Positions 53,276-64,000 of a stretch of DNA of 64,000 nt are shown in pieces. The stretch is from Protula sp. h YS-2021. Its lineage: Eukaryota; Annelida; Polychaeta; Sabellida; Serpulidae. The stretch spans positions 84,369,936 to 84,433,935 of the forward strand of contig OX457027.1 in NCBI GenBank assembly GCA_949752745.1. Direction: 5' to 3'. How positions within the stretch are numbered: the stretch's first letter is position 1; each line of letters starts with the position of its first letter. The notes under the pieces are model-generated. The model saw only the letters and a list, made by a program, of their open reading frames with translations, was not told the origin of the DNA and searched no databases. Made by a program: the position numbers and the translations under genes.

Positions 53276-54179
53276 GTAGGTTACCGTCTCTCGTTTACAC
53301 CCGCGTGCAGTGGTTGGTGGTTGTTCTCATTGCTGTTAAATAATAAGCTTCACTGTTTGGGATTTCATATTAATATTTGGTTATTTCTGTTACATCCATG
53401 TTAAGTTCGGTGTTTCAGATATTTTTATGTAATTAGAAACGCCTAAAAAGACCAGTCTGTTTCTAGAGCTGTTGGTTTTGATTTGCTTAGGAAACAACTC
53501 GCAATATGTTACGTGAAATTAGTAATTATAAAATTGCAAAAACAGCATAAATGGTCTTTTAGACGTTGATATTATCGTCATAGAAATAAATAATAATTAC
53601 CATATTATTTAGTTTCGTGCTTTGAAATTGTTAATGTTTAACATGCAATTGTACACAGGAGTAATTCAAAATAATGTTATCAAGTTCCAGAGAAACTTAT
53701 TTTATAACATTACAGCCACGCTACATTGTTAACAAGTTGAAAAAAGGTAGTAAAGGTTTGATTCGTACAAAACTCAAACATACCAGAAATGTTTTTCCCT
53801 GTTAAAAATGCACGTCCAATTTTTTTTTTTTTTTTTTTTTTTTCTGGAGGGGGGGGGGGGGTAAAATTCGATTAAGCGAGCCTGTGCTGAGGTTTGAGAA
53901 GTTAGGAATTTTTAAAACTTTGTGCTAAATTAAAAAGCTGGTGTTGTTGAAAGACTGATAAAGGTGGATTTATACAACCGCAACCTTCACTGCGTAATCA
54001 CATTTACATTGTGTTTTCACGTTTTTTCAGTGAAACCTTTGGTGTAGCTTTGTAAGTTGGATTTGGAGAGGAAAACATGCTAATGCTTTAATTGATTAAA
54101 CTAACCAGCAATTATGTGCTTTATGTCCGTGATGGTTAGGTACAGCATTTTTTATTTAAAATTAAAATCTGTATGTTAT
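53276..54179. other. Intron 28, first part
   Basis: Poly-T run 53819-53843 followed by a 14-base G run at 53850-53863; otherwise featureless AT-rich sequence. Confidence 0.65.
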
Positions 54180-55217
54180 GTTACAGCGTATGTGTCAAAT
54201 CAGCGAATGTGTAAACTCGCTGAAATTCCCTGCTAATTTACACATTCGCTGATTTTAAGCCACAGATATATGACACAGTCACTGAAGTTTGCCTGGCTTT
54301 TGATGAACCTGTGATTGTCGATCACACATGCCCATTGCTTTAAAGTATAACAAGAAAGGGAAGTATAACAAAACTTCCCTATTCGGGTTAATCTAGTATT
54401 CAGTTTTGAGCGCTACTCGGGTATCAGTGACTAATTATGTGGTCATTGAAAGGAGAAAGATTGCAATTACTGTTTATTGCAATTACCAGCAGAGTTTTCA
54501 GCTACACACCTGTACTCGGGAGAACTTAATTGCAATTAGGCCTCGGAAATCTTATAATTGCTGACTAAAAACAAACGTAATTGAGGTATGAGGGAGTGAA
54601 CTTGTTGTTGCGGGAAAACAGGATTTTGATTGGTCCACACTTTTGTCCAATAGACTGGTAACTCACAGCAAAATCGACAATTGGAATATTCAATTTGTTC
54701 AATTATATTGACTGTACGAGCTCGACAAAGATGTTGAATGCATGTAAAATGATGTAACTGGAAATAAATGCAGTATGTGTATATAAATATCTGTTCTACA
54801 ATAAAAGTTGAATAATAAGAAAAAGAATTGTGATTGCAATAAAGCACAGTTGCAATTGTGCACCTCTTACCATAAATCATAGTACTAATTGTTGAACTTA
54901 GGCTTAATTCCTGTACACCTTAACTGCGTCCACTTTCAGACAGTCCAATAAGCATCAATAGCTATTACTTGGATAATACAACCCTTTTTCGTTATTCTTG
55001 AAAGCAATCGGCAGTAGTCGACAATCAAAGTTTCATCAAAAGTCAGGCAAATTTCAGTCAGTGTGTCAAATATTTGTGGCTTAAAATCAGCGAACGTGTA
55101 AATTCGCTGGAAATTTCAGCAAGTCTACGCATTCGCTGACTGAGACATCGATTTCACAAATTCGCTGAAAATTTCAGCGAGTTTACACATTCGCTGATTT
55201 GGCACATACGCTGTAAC
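54180..55217. mobile_element. 1,038-bp MITE-like element with long inverted repeats (GTTACAG termini)
   Basis: Begins GTTACAGCGTATGTGTCAAA and ends TTTGGCACATACGCTGTAAC, with AT on both sides as a likely target duplication. The arms are about 150-170 bp: each carries TCAGCGAATGTGTAAACTCG near the tip and, further in, TTCGCTGATTTTAAGCCACA on the left with its complement on the right, TGACAC...CACTGA and CTTTTGATGAA. The right arm has an extra ~70 bp of small palindromes (AATTCGCTGAAAATTTCAGC). The centre has no recognisable transposase. Confidence 0.9.
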
Positions 55218-56368
55218 ATACGCTGAAAAGCACATGAATATTTGTTACCTTCGTATGTTCTCAGGAGTAAGTACTAATCGTTGGTTACAATCGCTGGGAT
55301 TCACATGGTGCCATTTTTGTTCAAAATTTGACTAACATTTTTTTACTCGGCTTTAAACCGAAGAAACCTAATTCACCTGTATTAAATAAGAAACATTTTA
55401 ATGACATATGTAGAGAAATCTCTGTTAAAAAAGCAGTCGATCGTTATATTATTTTTTTTTGCTTATTGTACCATATATGAAAATTTTTACGCCATTGTTT
55501 GTAAAAAGATCTGTTGCAACGAATCTGGCGACTGTTAAATCACCTTTAGCAAGTGCGTCCTAATATGGTCATCATAGTCGCTGAACGTGATGTTTAACTC
55601 ACAAAGAAACAAACTGCTAAGTCAGCGCGTACTTATTAACTCCCCACTCACATTTTTATGTGTGCATGAGTGAGAATTTCTTTTGGTCATTTCTGTAGGA
55701 TTTTGCCTTCTCTAAAGTGAGGAGCGATATATTAACAGGTTCTTCCCATTTAATATGTATTTTTTATTGGTCGCTACTGTAATATTGACTCACAGTAATA
55801 TCTCATTCACGGTTAAAGGCAACGGAACAGTGAAAAACTAAAACTGGCTTGGCTGGGTTAATCGCGTAATTTAATGTCTGTTGCTGTTAAATAAGCTATA
55901 GTTTTTGTATAACTCTCTTCCTGCGTTTGGCAGAGACTAAGGAGTCTATCCACACATGGTATTTATACTAAAAGTATGCCTCAGTGTAAAACACGGAAAG
56001 CTTGCATAAGTTGTGATAGATTTAGCAAATCTTCAACATAAAAGTTAAGCACAACACTTTTGGATATTTCCCTTTCGTATATCATAAATTTATTACCTCA
56101 TTTGGTATCTTCAACCATATTAAATGCAAGTTTCCATGTTAAATGCAACATTTCTTTGCGACATTGCATTTATACGTGACCGGGACAAATTTTCTCTCCT
56201 ACCTTTCAAGCTTCAAACGTATCTTTTCTAATTATAAAATGTTCTAATATAAATGATTACTAAATATAATTGCATTGTTATCCACAGCCGCTCCGGTGTA
56301 GACGAAACATGAAAAACTGAGGTACTCCCTATTACCATAGAAATCGAGGATGTGTGTATTGTTGACAG
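55218..56368. other. Intron 28, last part
   Basis: AT-rich, no recognised feature. Confidence 0.6.
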
Positions 56369-56532
56369 AGGCGCAGAGCTGATCAACACGAACCTGATCC
56401 GGCGCGTGGAGCAGCAGAAGGTGCGCGAGCAGGAGGTGCTCGACAACATCAAGCGTAAGATGGAGCGTATCAAAGAACGCCAGGCCAGACTCAACCAGAA
56501 CATCGCCCGCGATATGAAGCTCCATTATCACG
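56369..56532 (+). CDS. Piezo: Piezo exon E29: intracellular beam helix
   Basis: Acceptor TGTATTGTTGACAG, donor TATCACG|GTAAAC, phase 2 in, phase 1 out. Reads RGAELINTNLIRRVEQQKVR, EQEVLDNIKRKMERIKERQA and RLNQNIARDMKLHYH. This long, charged, heptad-rich helix matches the beam of Piezo (family pattern RGAEL......R+E.....L..+KR.M+RI+.+Q), which links the blades to the pore beneath the membrane. Confidence 0.97.
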
Positions 56533-58606
56533 GTAAACACCAAGTTGCTGGCGGTTCGTTTTGCATGGAGAGTAACGGGTAGATAATGAATGTTGAAAAT
56601 TTGTGGGGTGTTTTTATTTTTTCAGATCACCCGTTCAAATTGAGTTCTTGATAAATTAATGTGAACTTTTGACATCAAATGATATAATAAATTTAGTTCT
56701 GTATTTCTTATAATCATATATGTCTGAAGGATGGTTCTAAATATGAGTCGCACCTTTGATTCTGAATAATTAGATAAAGAGCATTAATAAGAAAGGCTCG
56801 CAACTGTGCTCCTAAACAGCCGATTAGCTCACGTCTGTGGTGTAGAAGCCTTTTCTTAGCGCTTAGCTTTCTTACTTGATCAACCTTTTATCTTCATTCG
56901 GAAGCGCGCAGTGATCAACTTCAATTTCATTCAAGGGCTTTTAGTCGCACAACGGAAATGTTACCTTATTTAATTCAAGATAAACTGTGGACATGCTCCA
57001 TGTAATGTTTCTCCATCTTATCTCTCTAGACTGACCTCTTTTTTATTCAATACTTGTTTTATTCTGTACTACGTTAACATATTTTCAAGTGAAATACCTT
57101 TTTGTCAAAAACATTTTAATGTTTCACAAATGGGTAGTTAGCGTGTATCAGTGATTGAAATGGGATCGTACAATTGTATGTACATCTAATGACAGTTCAG
57201 GGCAAAGTAACTCTTGTTCTTTTCATATATAAATGACCAGACACAGAACTAACACACATGGAAGGTATTACTTCTCGTCTTGGCATGTATTTGTCACATT
57301 TCATTTGGTTTTGAACCTCAAGAAAAAAAAATCAACCGAATGATATTGGTAATGAATGCTTTTGCTTTTTCTCTGTGGCTTACCCGTTACAATTTTTTTG
57401 ATCAGGGCTGCATGGTTGAATTTGGTTATGTCGATGAGGACTGCTTGATTGAGTTTTGTTATAACTTACATGTAAAAATTCACTTAGTAAGCTAAGTCTG
57501 GATTCTTGTTATTATCCCACTGTGTAATAGTTCAGACTTTGTGGCTGTGTCGTAGTATGGTGTTCCTATTTGCTTGACGATTGCTAAATACATTAGCTAT
57601 CCGTGCTCAAGGCATCTAGATGCTCTGAAAACAATCTGTGTCACTATAAAATGGATTGGACACAATCAGCTTTGCTTTCATTGCGCCCTCGAGTAGTTTG
57701 AAAAAATAAATAAAAGCAGATTGACGACTAGTAGGTAACAAAATTCACAGATTATTTGGCATACACTAGTGACTAGTGACATATCTTATAGATCATCCTG
57801 AATTGCCCACTGTTAGTGTCATTTTACAGGTTTTTAAGTCAGTTAACATTTTTCGAAACAGCTTATCAGAAGGCATTTCTTCTTCAAAACGTGTCGCTTG
57901 TTTTAAATAAAATGATCTGGATTCTTATTTATTAAAAAACTTATAATAAAAAGTGCAAATATTTTACAAGTTATCTTAGAAGATTAATGTGAATATCATA
58001 ACTAGTTCCATTTTTTTGCACCTTTTCAAGTGAACCAAATGCGTTGTAGCGGTCAAGCCTCTTTTACCCCAGATTTGTACCGCAAAAATATATGAGGAAA
58101 CCGATAATTTGATTTAACTTTTGCAGTCTGTCTGCTGTAGCTTTCGCGTAGTTTTGGTTGCATAAATGAAACTGAAAAGGAATTTTGTGTTAAGAGCATA
58201 CGATCAATATATGTTAGGGTTGTTCTGACTAACTCTGAATTAAGGAACACGTTTTCATTTCGAAGCCAGGGTGTATTACAAAATATCAACTGTAGTTTGT
58301 TGCATACTACAGAAAATGAAAGACTGTGTATTGATATGGTAACTATAGAGTTGTCCCGAGATCCGTTGTATGCTTAATGCCTATAAAACTTATGTCGCGT
58401 TATAGTGCTTGTCGATTTATTTTAGGTTTAGTGACCTCTTTTACTGTTTTTCGAGCATACGGTTATTACAAATACATTTATAAAAGATGATAGAATTATA
58501 TAAACTGGAATCTCATTGAAACTAATTTTATCGTTTGAATGGCAGGAATTTACAATTCAAATCAATACATTTTAACAATAAACTAACGTATTATTGATTG
58601 TAGTAC
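56533..58606. other. Intron 29, first part
   Basis: AT-rich, no recognised feature. Confidence 0.6.
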
Positions 58607-58911
58607 TTTCTTTTGTGTTGCTAGTTTAACAATTGTTATGTTGCATTGGCTTATTCGATCAACAATTCTCGCAAAGTGAGAACACATGGTTACTAGATTC
58701 ATTTCCAGAATGCATTTCATTCTTAAAATGCCAGTTTATCTTGTTGCAGTTATACGCTCTTTTGTGTTTCTAGTTAAACAATTGTTGTGTTGCATTTGCT
58801 TATTCGACCAACAAATTCTCGCAAAATGAGAACACATGGTTACCAGATTCCAGGCACAAGAATGCATTTCATTCTTAAAATGCCAGTTTATCTTGTTTGC
58901 AGTTATACGCT
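58607..58911 (+). repeat. Two ~150-bp tandem units covering the acceptor of exon E30
   Basis: Unit 1 (58607-58758) ends TTATCTTGTTGCAG|TTATACGCTC and unit 2 (58759-58912) ends TTATCTTGTTTGCAG|TTATACGCTC, the real acceptor and first ten bases of E30. Both units contain TTTGTGTT(G/T)CTAGTT, TATTCGA(T/C)CAACA, AATTCTCGCAAA(G/A)TGAGA and GCATTTCATTCTTAAAATGC. Identity is about 90% by eye. Splicing at the upstream copy would insert about 150 bases with stop codons. Confidence 0.92.
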
Positions 58912-59042
58912 CGGGTGACTACTACATGTTTGAAGATGACTCTGATGAAGATTCCGAATCCATAGACCAGGTGGACAAGCCAGAACCTAGCCAAGAGGAA
59001 CACAGCGATGATGAACAAGTCTCCAAAGTGGACCCTTTTCAG
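58903..59042 (+). CDS. Piezo: Piezo exon E30 (acidic linker after the beam)
   Basis: Acceptor TCTTGTTTGCAG, donor TTTCAG|GTATAG, phase 1 in, phase 0 out. Completes Val, then IRSGDYYMFEDDSDEDSESI DQVDKPEPSQEEHSDDEQVS KVDPFQ. I+.GDYY+FE..SD.. is the conserved Piezo sequence right after the beam; the rest is an acidic disordered segment. Confidence 0.97.
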
Positions 59043-60855
59043 GTATAGCTTATGCCATGTGTTCCTTCATCTCATTGGGTGAAAAAGAAGTGTGTGTGTG
59101 TGGGGATGCTGAGTCGATACCCATGGAAGTGAATACCAAAAGGCGATAAATGTTGGTGAATGGTGGATGTTGGTGACGAATGAATCGTTAACATCAGGTG
59201 TGATAGAGTGGTACTCCGTATTCTTTCTTATGACCAAGGTGTTAGTTGTATTCCAATTAAGTAGACAATATGCCGCGATCTGTACCTTATTTGTTGCTAT
59301 GGATTATTGTAACTAAATATGTGACATCTTCGCTGAATTTTAAATAAAATTCAGGTGATTTTTGTGTTACCCTTGGTTAAAATATCGTGTTTTTCAATGG
59401 AAACACTTCAACATGCTGTGCATCAGGTGTTCAAAGTAAACTCGTGCAATAAGGCCCGTTTTCTTGTTTTCTTCTATTGGCTAATGCTAAGCTTTATGAA
59501 AATTGACGATGTGGCAGCTTACAATGATACTACTCAGTTCGTGTCAGAAAAGTTTTGTATCGGAAAACATTTCTGTTAAGATATTTCGAAGTCTAACACG
59601 GAATATATGCTTTTAGGAAGAATACGGAAAAATGAATGCTGACAAGTGTCCCTGTTTAATGACAGGCTAGCGCTAGCTGCACACGTACTTAACATTTTGC
59701 GGTTTGGTTTAGCTATGACCTGTTTAATTTTAGAGTGTACAAGCCAAAATGCAGTACTAATATTCGTGGTCACCCGGCAAATCACTGGTAATCGAGTGCA
59801 ATCAGGGTGCCATTTCTAATATACAACGAAAAGTAGGCAACGCTAAAATCATGAACAGTTGATTTTAACCAACAGTATTTTTTTTCATGGAGGGGACATA
59901 TTTATGTGGGAAGTAGGGGTATGTTAACGCATGGGACGACTGCAGATAGCAGAAAAATTACTTTCAACATCCTTGGTTCCTTGCCGTAGAAATGGGTTTT
60001 GGTACATCTTGGTTTAATTAGCTGCAAGATAGGAGACGGCATACAAGATACTGAACACCAATGCAGTAAGCATTTATGTGATGACGATAACAACATACAA
60101 CATTACCCTTATTTAAGCACGTGTTATGGCGTGATTCGTGATTGTTTTGTATTTCCCGTACACTAATTCCAATGGGTGCACTTTGTCGTCAGATACCTCC
60201 TGTATCGGTGTAGTTTAATGAGGTAACTCTATATAGAAATCACAGTTATAATGTATCATTGATGAGATGGGTGAAAGAAACTGGAGAGTGTATAGAGAAA
60301 TAAAATAACAGAAATGCGCGAGCTTGTTAAGTCACTCAGCAAGTTTCGAAGAAGAAAGTAACCAGTCGATTATTTTTTATTTTATAAGGGGCATTTCAGG
60401 TATTTGGGTAAAAGATATCTGGGTGAAAAGCTCTGAAATTTTAAATTTAAGGATAAAGCCTTCGAAAGTTCCCGTCACTTAATTTCTATACTTATTGATC
60501 TCAATGGGACTGTGGATTAAAGATCTTAGTCAAATTTTATAGACATAAAAGCACCTGGTTTGTGTAGGTGCGGTAGTGTTTGCTTACTGTAGCTGCCCCG
60601 GTTCATTGCACCTACGTATTTCCGGTATTCGTCTTTCAGATTTAAGAGCCTGCCGTAACATTTAAGTTAAAGGCCTTTGCACTCAATGTTAAATTAGCTT
60701 TCAGCACATAAGGAATTAGATGTAATACTTATTGCTTACTTAATTTGCTTCCGATAGTTTCAATGGCGCATTGTTTAAAGAAGTAGGATTTTGTGGTGGT
60801 TGTATAATAAATACTGTATTATTTAAAAAAAATTCTGAAGCAAATAAACCAAGAT
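59043..60855. other. Intron 30, first part
   Basis: AT-rich; a short (GT)n at about 59092-59102; otherwise no feature. Confidence 0.6.
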
Positions 60856-61220
60856 ATTCCTGGAATAGATTACCGATAATGCAGCTGTCACAGAAATCAA
60901 TAATGTCTAATTTTTCTGATACCAAAGGGTGAAAATAAGTTGAGCAGTGTAAATTCTTATCTTTTCTCGAAAGGAAAATAAACATATTGAAAAATTGAAT
61001 TCACATTTGGCTGTTTATTAAAATGTCGGTAGTTCAGTGTTGAAGTACCTATTTAAATTGTAATTTTTAAGAATTTATGTGTAATTTCATTTTTTTCATA
61101 GTTTTCTATTTAAAAGACATGAAAATAAGCTCTTTATATATTTTGCAACATAAAGTGATGAAATAATGAAAAGCTTCGATTTCTGTGACATTCGATTTAT
61201 CGGTAGTCTATTCAGGAATA
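60856..61220. mobile_element. Possible ~365-bp MITE defined by inverted repeats
   Basis: ATTCCTGGAATAGATTACCG ATAA...CTGTCACAGAAATC at 60856-60900 is mirrored by GATTTCTGTGACATTCGATT TATCGGTAGTCTATTCAGGA AT at 61178-61219. The arms match imperfectly over about 42 bp with about 280 bp between. No target duplication or family could be assigned, so this may be a decayed element. Confidence 0.5.
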
Positions 61221-61383
61221 GTCCACCAGAAAATTTCTGGTTTTTTTCAGCATTTTATATAATACGGTGTTATTAGAAAGGATTGTGAGGGTTGAAAGTA
61301 TGTAGCTTATGAAAAGTGCGCGTGCGCATTCAGTTAAGCAGCCAGTATATGTTAAACTAGCATGTTAAGTGTAACCTTTGTAG

Positions 61384-61419
61384 CGCAAAACAATGCAAGA
61401 GGTGGCTCGAATGATCACG
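61384..61419 (+). CDS. Piezo: Probable Piezo microexon E31 (36 bp)
   Basis: Acceptor GTGTAACCTTTGTAG, donor ATCACG|GTAAGT, phase 0 both sides, reading RKTMQEVARMIT. It sits where Piezo has a conserved basic/amphipathic segment after the acidic linker. Supported by splice sites and phase only. Symmetric phase and a length divisible by 3 mean it could be a cassette exon, or the intron could run straight from E30 to E32 without it. Confidence 0.6.
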
Positions 61420-63436
61420 GTAAGTCTCCAATGTCAACATTTACTACGCCCGCGGAATTATCCTGCCCTGACGGTAGACATTTGCCACGGCAATTATTTT
61501 GTTGTTGTTGTTCTTTCAGTACCAAGCGTTAGATTATGTCGACGCACTCTTTTTTTCTGTCGAACTAGTACAAGTGTAAAATTAATGTTTCAATGCGCAT
61601 GCTCTTCGCGTAACCTTTTCCCCATGGCCAGTGCTGTCGATCTGTCTTATACACGTCCGCTTTTCAGTTGCTGCACCATATCATAAGGCACATGACTTAA
61701 GTGCAATGAATGGGAATAAGTAGTGTGAAGCGTGTGAAGCTTATTGAGTTTTCCTACATCGTCAGCTGTGCTTTCTTAGCTAATTTTTTTCTGTTGATAT
61801 TGGCTGAAAAATAATTAATGTAATCTTATTATATTTTTTGTCCACTCTTCAGTGGAAGTCTGATTCTGTCAAAGTTGCGCAAACATAAATAAACATATTA
61901 CATACAGTCGATTCAAATTAATCTGGAAACAAGCAGCTTGTACGCTATTCCATTTTGTTAGGGACAGAACAAAACCTTTAGCTATTAGACAAGAGGTCAG
62001 ACCTCGATTTAAAAAAAAAAAATTTGCATCGTACCGTGTGCTTTTACACAAACAATTTTGTTACTGTAACACATGGACCGCAGTGGGATCCGTGCACCTA
62101 CCTTTAAGACTTACATGAGCCAGTGCCGTTACTTGTCAACAAATGAGTACCCTGGATTTATAATATATGTTTCTATTCCATTTTGTCATTTTCAAAATAA
62201 TGATGTTCGAGGAGCTGCGTTTGTGGCACACTCCAGCTCAAGCAACACATTTAGTTGCTGTGTGAGAATGAAAATTCAGTCAAAAACTATGCATGTCGCA
62301 ACATGGACACATCAAGTGAACTAGTTAGAATCCGTTTTTCCCTTTCTGTCGCAATTACATCTGAAAATTTCGTTGGGAACTGTGAGTCATCATCTTACCA
62401 TTTCCGATAGATCTTTGTTGTCTGCTTGATTTACTCAATAGAATGAGATTTTTTGAAGAATTAATTTTGCTTCTAGTTTTGGGTGAAATTGGTTAGACGT
62501 AGAATTCTTATCCGTGGAACTTGATTTGAAAGTGTTGTGTCCATTCAGTTGATTATAATTAGAAACCGGAAGTTGGTACATTAGTGACGCCGATAGTCGA
62601 TTCCCGTTGTTGTGTAGTTTCATTTCATTTTCTGTTATTTTTAGGGACGAACAAAATATCTACAAATTACCTGTTATAGATTACAATGTTATTTTGCAGA
62701 ATTGGTGGATTTGTTTCAGTGCTGTACGGGGGAGGGAGTGGGGCTTTTCCCCCCAAACTTTTCAATGTTGTCACAAACTTTCGCGCTTTTAAAGAGTGTA
62801 AATGTATGAGTGTTTGGTTGCCTTACATTTTAATTTTCGCTGTATCTGTAAAATGATGAGTACTTTCACAAGTGCGGCCCAGCTTTTGGCATGACACTTA
62901 TGTCTGAAACGATAATTAAGGATAGAAGGAGAGGACGATACAACTCTCAAGCTTAAATTTGTTCCAGCTGTTACTTGAGGCTATCTTTCTGGTTTCGTCT
63001 TGTTCAGAATCAGTTTTGATACGTTGCTTTTCGTGACTCGACTGTCAGGTATTAGCTGTTCAGTATGTGACAGTTGGACAGTTCTTAAACGGGATATCCC
63101 TCAAAGCGTGCTGGGCTAAAACAGTCCTTAAACGGGATGTCCTTTAAAGCGCACTGGGGTAAAACAGTTGACGGGATATCTCTCAAAGCGTACCGGGGTA
63201 AAATACGAAAAAGGTGACATCTTTTTATAGAAAATGTGCGTTTAAAGATTTTGATAACATCATATATTGAAACTCAAGCAGTGAGTTTTCCATGAGTCTT
63301 TGAAGAACTGATCAGAAAACTGCTGTCAGCGTGCTTATAGGACCATAACCCTTGCTCACTTGGATGTATTACACATATTCATTTAGTATCATAAGTGTTT
63401 ATAATATCTGTAACATCTTAGCCGTTTTATTGGTAG
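61420..63436. other. Intron 31
   Basis: AT-rich. At 63083-63203 three 40-47-bp units occur (ACGGGATATCCCTCAAAGCG, TGCTGGGCTAAAACAGT variants). Otherwise no feature. Confidence 0.6.
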
Positions 63437-63541
63437 ATAATCAACACAGTGTTCAAGGAGGGAACGAAGGAAGCCCTACACGTGGCAGAGAGGCAGCAGG
63501 TGGACCGGAAGTCACGTGCATCACACTCGGAGTCGGAGTCG
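63437..63541 (+). CDS. Piezo: Piezo exon E32
   Basis: Acceptor TTTTATTGGTAG, donor GAGTCG|GTAAGT, phase 0 both sides, 35 residues: IINTVFKEGTKEALHVAERQ QVDRKSRASHSESES. Charged, helical, then Ser/Glu-rich: part of the large cytoplasmic linker between the beam and the next blade unit. Weak family signature; supported by splice sites and phase. Confidence 0.82.
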
Positions 63542-63891
63542 GTAAGTACCCAAAGCGCCATCTCCCGTAACATAGTGCATTTTACGAGCTTTGGATGTAT
63601 CAGACCCTTGTTTCTCTGAACAGTTTGCCAGTATCCTGAAAGACCTTCGATTTTAAGATTTTGAGAAGACCCATTAAAAATGAATTAATAGATACTGCCC
63701 TGCCGAAAGTATAGTCACGCCGTCGTGTAAGTGCAAGTGCACTTTGCATAAGTATATAGGCGAATCTTTTGTGTGTATGTAAATATTGCTGGTGTCGTGA
63801 AGTAAATCTAAGTACCTTAGTGAACAACGAGCACCTTTAAGTACCCTCGTTGAGGTAACAGATAAGCTCAGCAAACTTATGTACATTTTAG
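63542..63891. other. Intron 32
   Basis: 350 bp of AT-rich intron without recognised features. Confidence 0.6.
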
Positions 63892-64000
63892 GAGGCGGGT
63901 TCGCGGAGGGATTCGGTGCGCCTGTCCGGGGACATGGATTCACCGAGCAGAGACCCGCTGTCTCCCGTGTCCCCAACGACCTCCCCCAGACACCGCGTCA
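63892..64000 (+). CDS. Piezo: Piezo exon E33 (truncated by window end)
   Basis: Acceptor TGTACATTTTAG, phase 0. Reads EAGSRRDSVRLSGDMDSPSS RDPLSPVSPTTSPRHRV and continues past base 64000. Ser/Pro/Arg-rich cytoplasmic linker with several SP and RRxS sites that could be phosphorylated (inference). Confidence 0.85.

Larger units (their letters stand above)
617..64000 (+). other. Piezo: Piezo mechanosensitive channel gene, 33 internal coding exons (partial at both ends)
   Basis: Piezo proteins are trimeric cation channels of the plasma membrane that open under membrane tension; each subunit has a curved blade of many four-helix units, an intracellular beam, and a C-terminal pore and cap. Here 33 exons (E1-E33, numbered within this window) join in one frame with consistent phases to give about 1,588 residues. 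Family-typical stretches are GHTGRYL (E2), AWSITYHSWLTF (E9), LRDLGLQHF (E15), TSRISLFCMGYLVGCFFF (E25), LLGYNFFVI (E26), LTWDAICFVFLLLQLRIYKS (E28) and RGAEL...KRKMERIKERQ (E28/E29, the beam). The order of these blocks agrees with the known Piezo order, so no coding exon appears to be missing between E1 and E33. The start codon and the C-terminal third (remaining blades, anchor, cap, pore helices) lie outside the window. Residue numbers below count from E1 of this window. Confidence 0.96.

Overview
The window is eukaryotic: one large, intron-rich gene on the + strand fills it. Thirty-three coding exons, joined by GT/AG junctions with matching codon phase, spell the N-terminal ~1,590 residues of a Piezo mechanosensitive ion channel (full-length Piezo proteins are roughly 2,100-2,900 residues). 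The first ~30 residues lie upstream of base 617. The C-terminal blades, anchor, cap and pore lie beyond base 64000. The exons are GC-rich, while the introns (150 bp to ~10 kb) are AT-rich and full of minisatellites, microsatellites and small DNA transposons. A single Piezo with long introns and MITEs sitting in microsatellites suggests an invertebrate, most likely a mollusc such as a gastropod. The organism is an inference, not a proof.

Layout. 0.6-8.6 kb: N-terminal blade exons E1-E5, with degenerate copies of E1, a 29-bp/209-bp minisatellite and a pair of MITEs embedded in (TAA)n. 8.6-15.1 kb: E6-E7, with GA/CT microsatellites and a 20-bp minisatellite. 15-21 kb: a long intron with a palindrome-rich ~180-bp tandem repeat. 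20.9-30.2 kb: E8-E15, with a 39-bp and a 44-bp minisatellite. 30.2-40.4 kb: the largest intron. It holds an 18-bp minisatellite, a nested intronless gene on the same strand (32647-34263, 538 aa), a ~45-bp minisatellite, a pogo/Tigger-type element and a C/G-rich inverted-repeat element. The nested gene encodes a two-pass membrane protein with a C-terminal PARP-like ADP-ribosyltransferase domain. 40.4-50.9 kb: E16-E27, with a second Tigger-like remnant and MITEs. 53-64 kb: E28-E33, the end of a blade repeat, the beam helix and the charged cytoplasmic linker after it.

The most unusual pattern is that at least seven exon/intron junctions of the Piezo gene have been tandemly duplicated or amplified into the adjoining intron. 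Each unit carries the splice site plus a piece of real exon. The extreme cases are a ~1.5 kb array of 44-bp units ending in a splice-acceptor motif in front of E14, and a ~7-copy array of the donor end of E23. The second item of interest is the nested membrane ADP-ribosyltransferase-like gene, whose catalytic domain appears to be split by a linker of about 190 residues and lacks the catalytic glutamate.
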